From contig JAFDWH010000021.1 in the NCBI GenBank assembly GCA_018268595.1, positions 310,001 to 374,000 on the forward strand: a DNA stretch of 64,000 nucleotides, read 5' to 3'. The notes beneath the pieces were generated by a model that saw only the letters and a list, made by a program, of their open reading frames with translations, ran no database searches and had not been told where the DNA came from. Shown one piece after another: positions 63,460 to 64,000 of this stretch. Source of the DNA: Actinomycetota bacterium (GTDB lineage Bacteria; Actinomycetota; Thermoleophilia; Solirubrobacterales; Solirubrobacteraceae). Positions within the stretch are counted from its first letter, which is position 1. Each line of letters opens with the position of its first letter. The translations under genes and the position numbers were made by a program.

Positions 63460-64000
63460 TCAGCGCGCGCGCCGCAGCGCGGCCGTGCTGACGACCTCGA
63501 AGTCGCGCCCGCTAAGGCGGTCGAGGCTGTGCAGCTGGCGGCCGATCCAGCGTCTGTCGGGCGCGCCGCTGACGTACCAGGGCGCGCCGTTGTCGGCGAG
63601 CATCAAGCCGTAGCGCTTCATCGCGAGCGCGATGACGCGCGCCTGCGGCGGGAGCCCGCGCAGGCTGACGCTGCGCTTGAGCCGCACGCGCAGCCCCATC
63701 GGCGGCAGCGCGCGCGAGCCGGACTGGCCCGACTCGTGGCGCGCCGGCCAGATGAACGCGGTGCGCGTGCGCGGCGCGGTGAAGCGCAGCGCGTGCCGGA
63801 TCGCGCCGGCCGCGACCTCGTCGTAGCGCGCGAGACCGGCGAGCAGGGGGAGGCCGGCGGCGTCCGCCGAGGTCCAGCGCGGCGGGCGCAGCCGGTTCGA
63901 GCGCAGGTTCCACACGACGCCGCTGCCGGCGCGCCACGCGCGCCCCCCGCGCAGCGGGTGCGCGTCGTACAGCTCGTAGGCCTTGCAGGCGTCGCGGTCG
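63460..64000 (-). CDS. Secreted-type protein of unknown function (5' end beyond window)
   Basis: The C-terminal ~180 residues of a larger protein read to the window edge without a stop. Conserved blocks include AYELYDAHP, WRAGSGVVWNLRSNRLRP, WTSADAAGLPLLAGLARYDEV, HALRFTAPRTRTAFIWPARHESG, LPPMGLRVRLK, ALKRYGLMLADNGAPWYVSGAPDRRW and FEVVSTAAL. These match a family of secreted actinobacterial proteins of unknown function. The start and any signal peptide are outside the window. Confidence 0.85.
   Translation of the reverse strand, partial: DRDACKAYELYDAHPLRGGRAWRAGSGVVWNLRSNRLRPPRWTSADAAGLPLLAGLARYDEVAAGAIRHALRFTAPRTRTAFIWPARHESGQSGSRALPPMGLRVRLKRSVSLRGLPPQARVIALAMKRYGLMLADNGAPWYVSGAPDRRWIGRQLHSLDRLSGRDFEVVSTAALRRAR

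Overview
The window is high-GC DNA with GTG starts, GTC/CTC/GCG-rich codons and single-copy actinobacterial housekeeping genes. Gene content (F420-type LLM oxidoreductase, MlaE/YrbE permease, fused SecDF, paired TetR and VOC genes) and an unusual liking for AGA arginine codons suggest a soil actinobacterium of the Thermoleophilia (Solirubrobacterales, Conexibacter-like). That placement is inference; no rRNA is present to prove it.

Layout. 0-13 kb: dnaG primase, a small DUF2283/DUF4258 pair, a ferritin-like/VIT1 membrane protein, a secreted protein of lower GC, tRNA-Asn, then metabolic genes (glycosyltransferase, GGDEF/HD-GYP signalling protein, LLM oxidoreductase with an SDR, metallopeptidase, esterase). 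13-24 kb: tRNA(CAU), a VapBC-type toxin-antitoxin pair, and one 10-kb reverse-strand gene for a giant secreted RHS/YD-repeat protein containing seven ~202-residue beta-helix repeats. 24-36 kb: Ca2+/H+ antiporter, quinone oxidoreductase, DUF167, an ABC-2 exporter, an orphan MlaE/YrbE permease, UBP zinc finger, PfkB kinase, PHP phosphatase, VOC protein, TetR, a candidate structured RNA with its own promoter, CBS protein, dTDP-sugar epimerase and an RpiR regulator. 36-49 kb: thioesterase and pdxST, then a block of regulators (two TetR, HxlR-SCP2), RpiB-like, DnaC-like and LOG proteins, and a sugar-nucleotide module (phosphomannomutase, nucleotidyltransferase, epimerase). 48.7-63.4 kb: yebC, two tandem polytopic membrane proteins, ruvCAB, secDF, recJ and rel. 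The right edge cuts a reverse-strand secreted-type gene.

The thioesterase-pdxS-pdxT...yebC...ruvCAB-secDF...rel order is the conserved actinobacterial neighbourhood known from Mycobacterium, here split by about 10 kb of accessory genes and lacking yajC and apt. Translational coupling (ATGA/GTGA overlaps) is common inside operons. A striking general feature is a TAnnnT hexamer 6-10 nt before the start codon of about twenty genes that lack a Shine-Dalgarno sequence, which predicts widespread leaderless transcripts; I used it to choose several starts.
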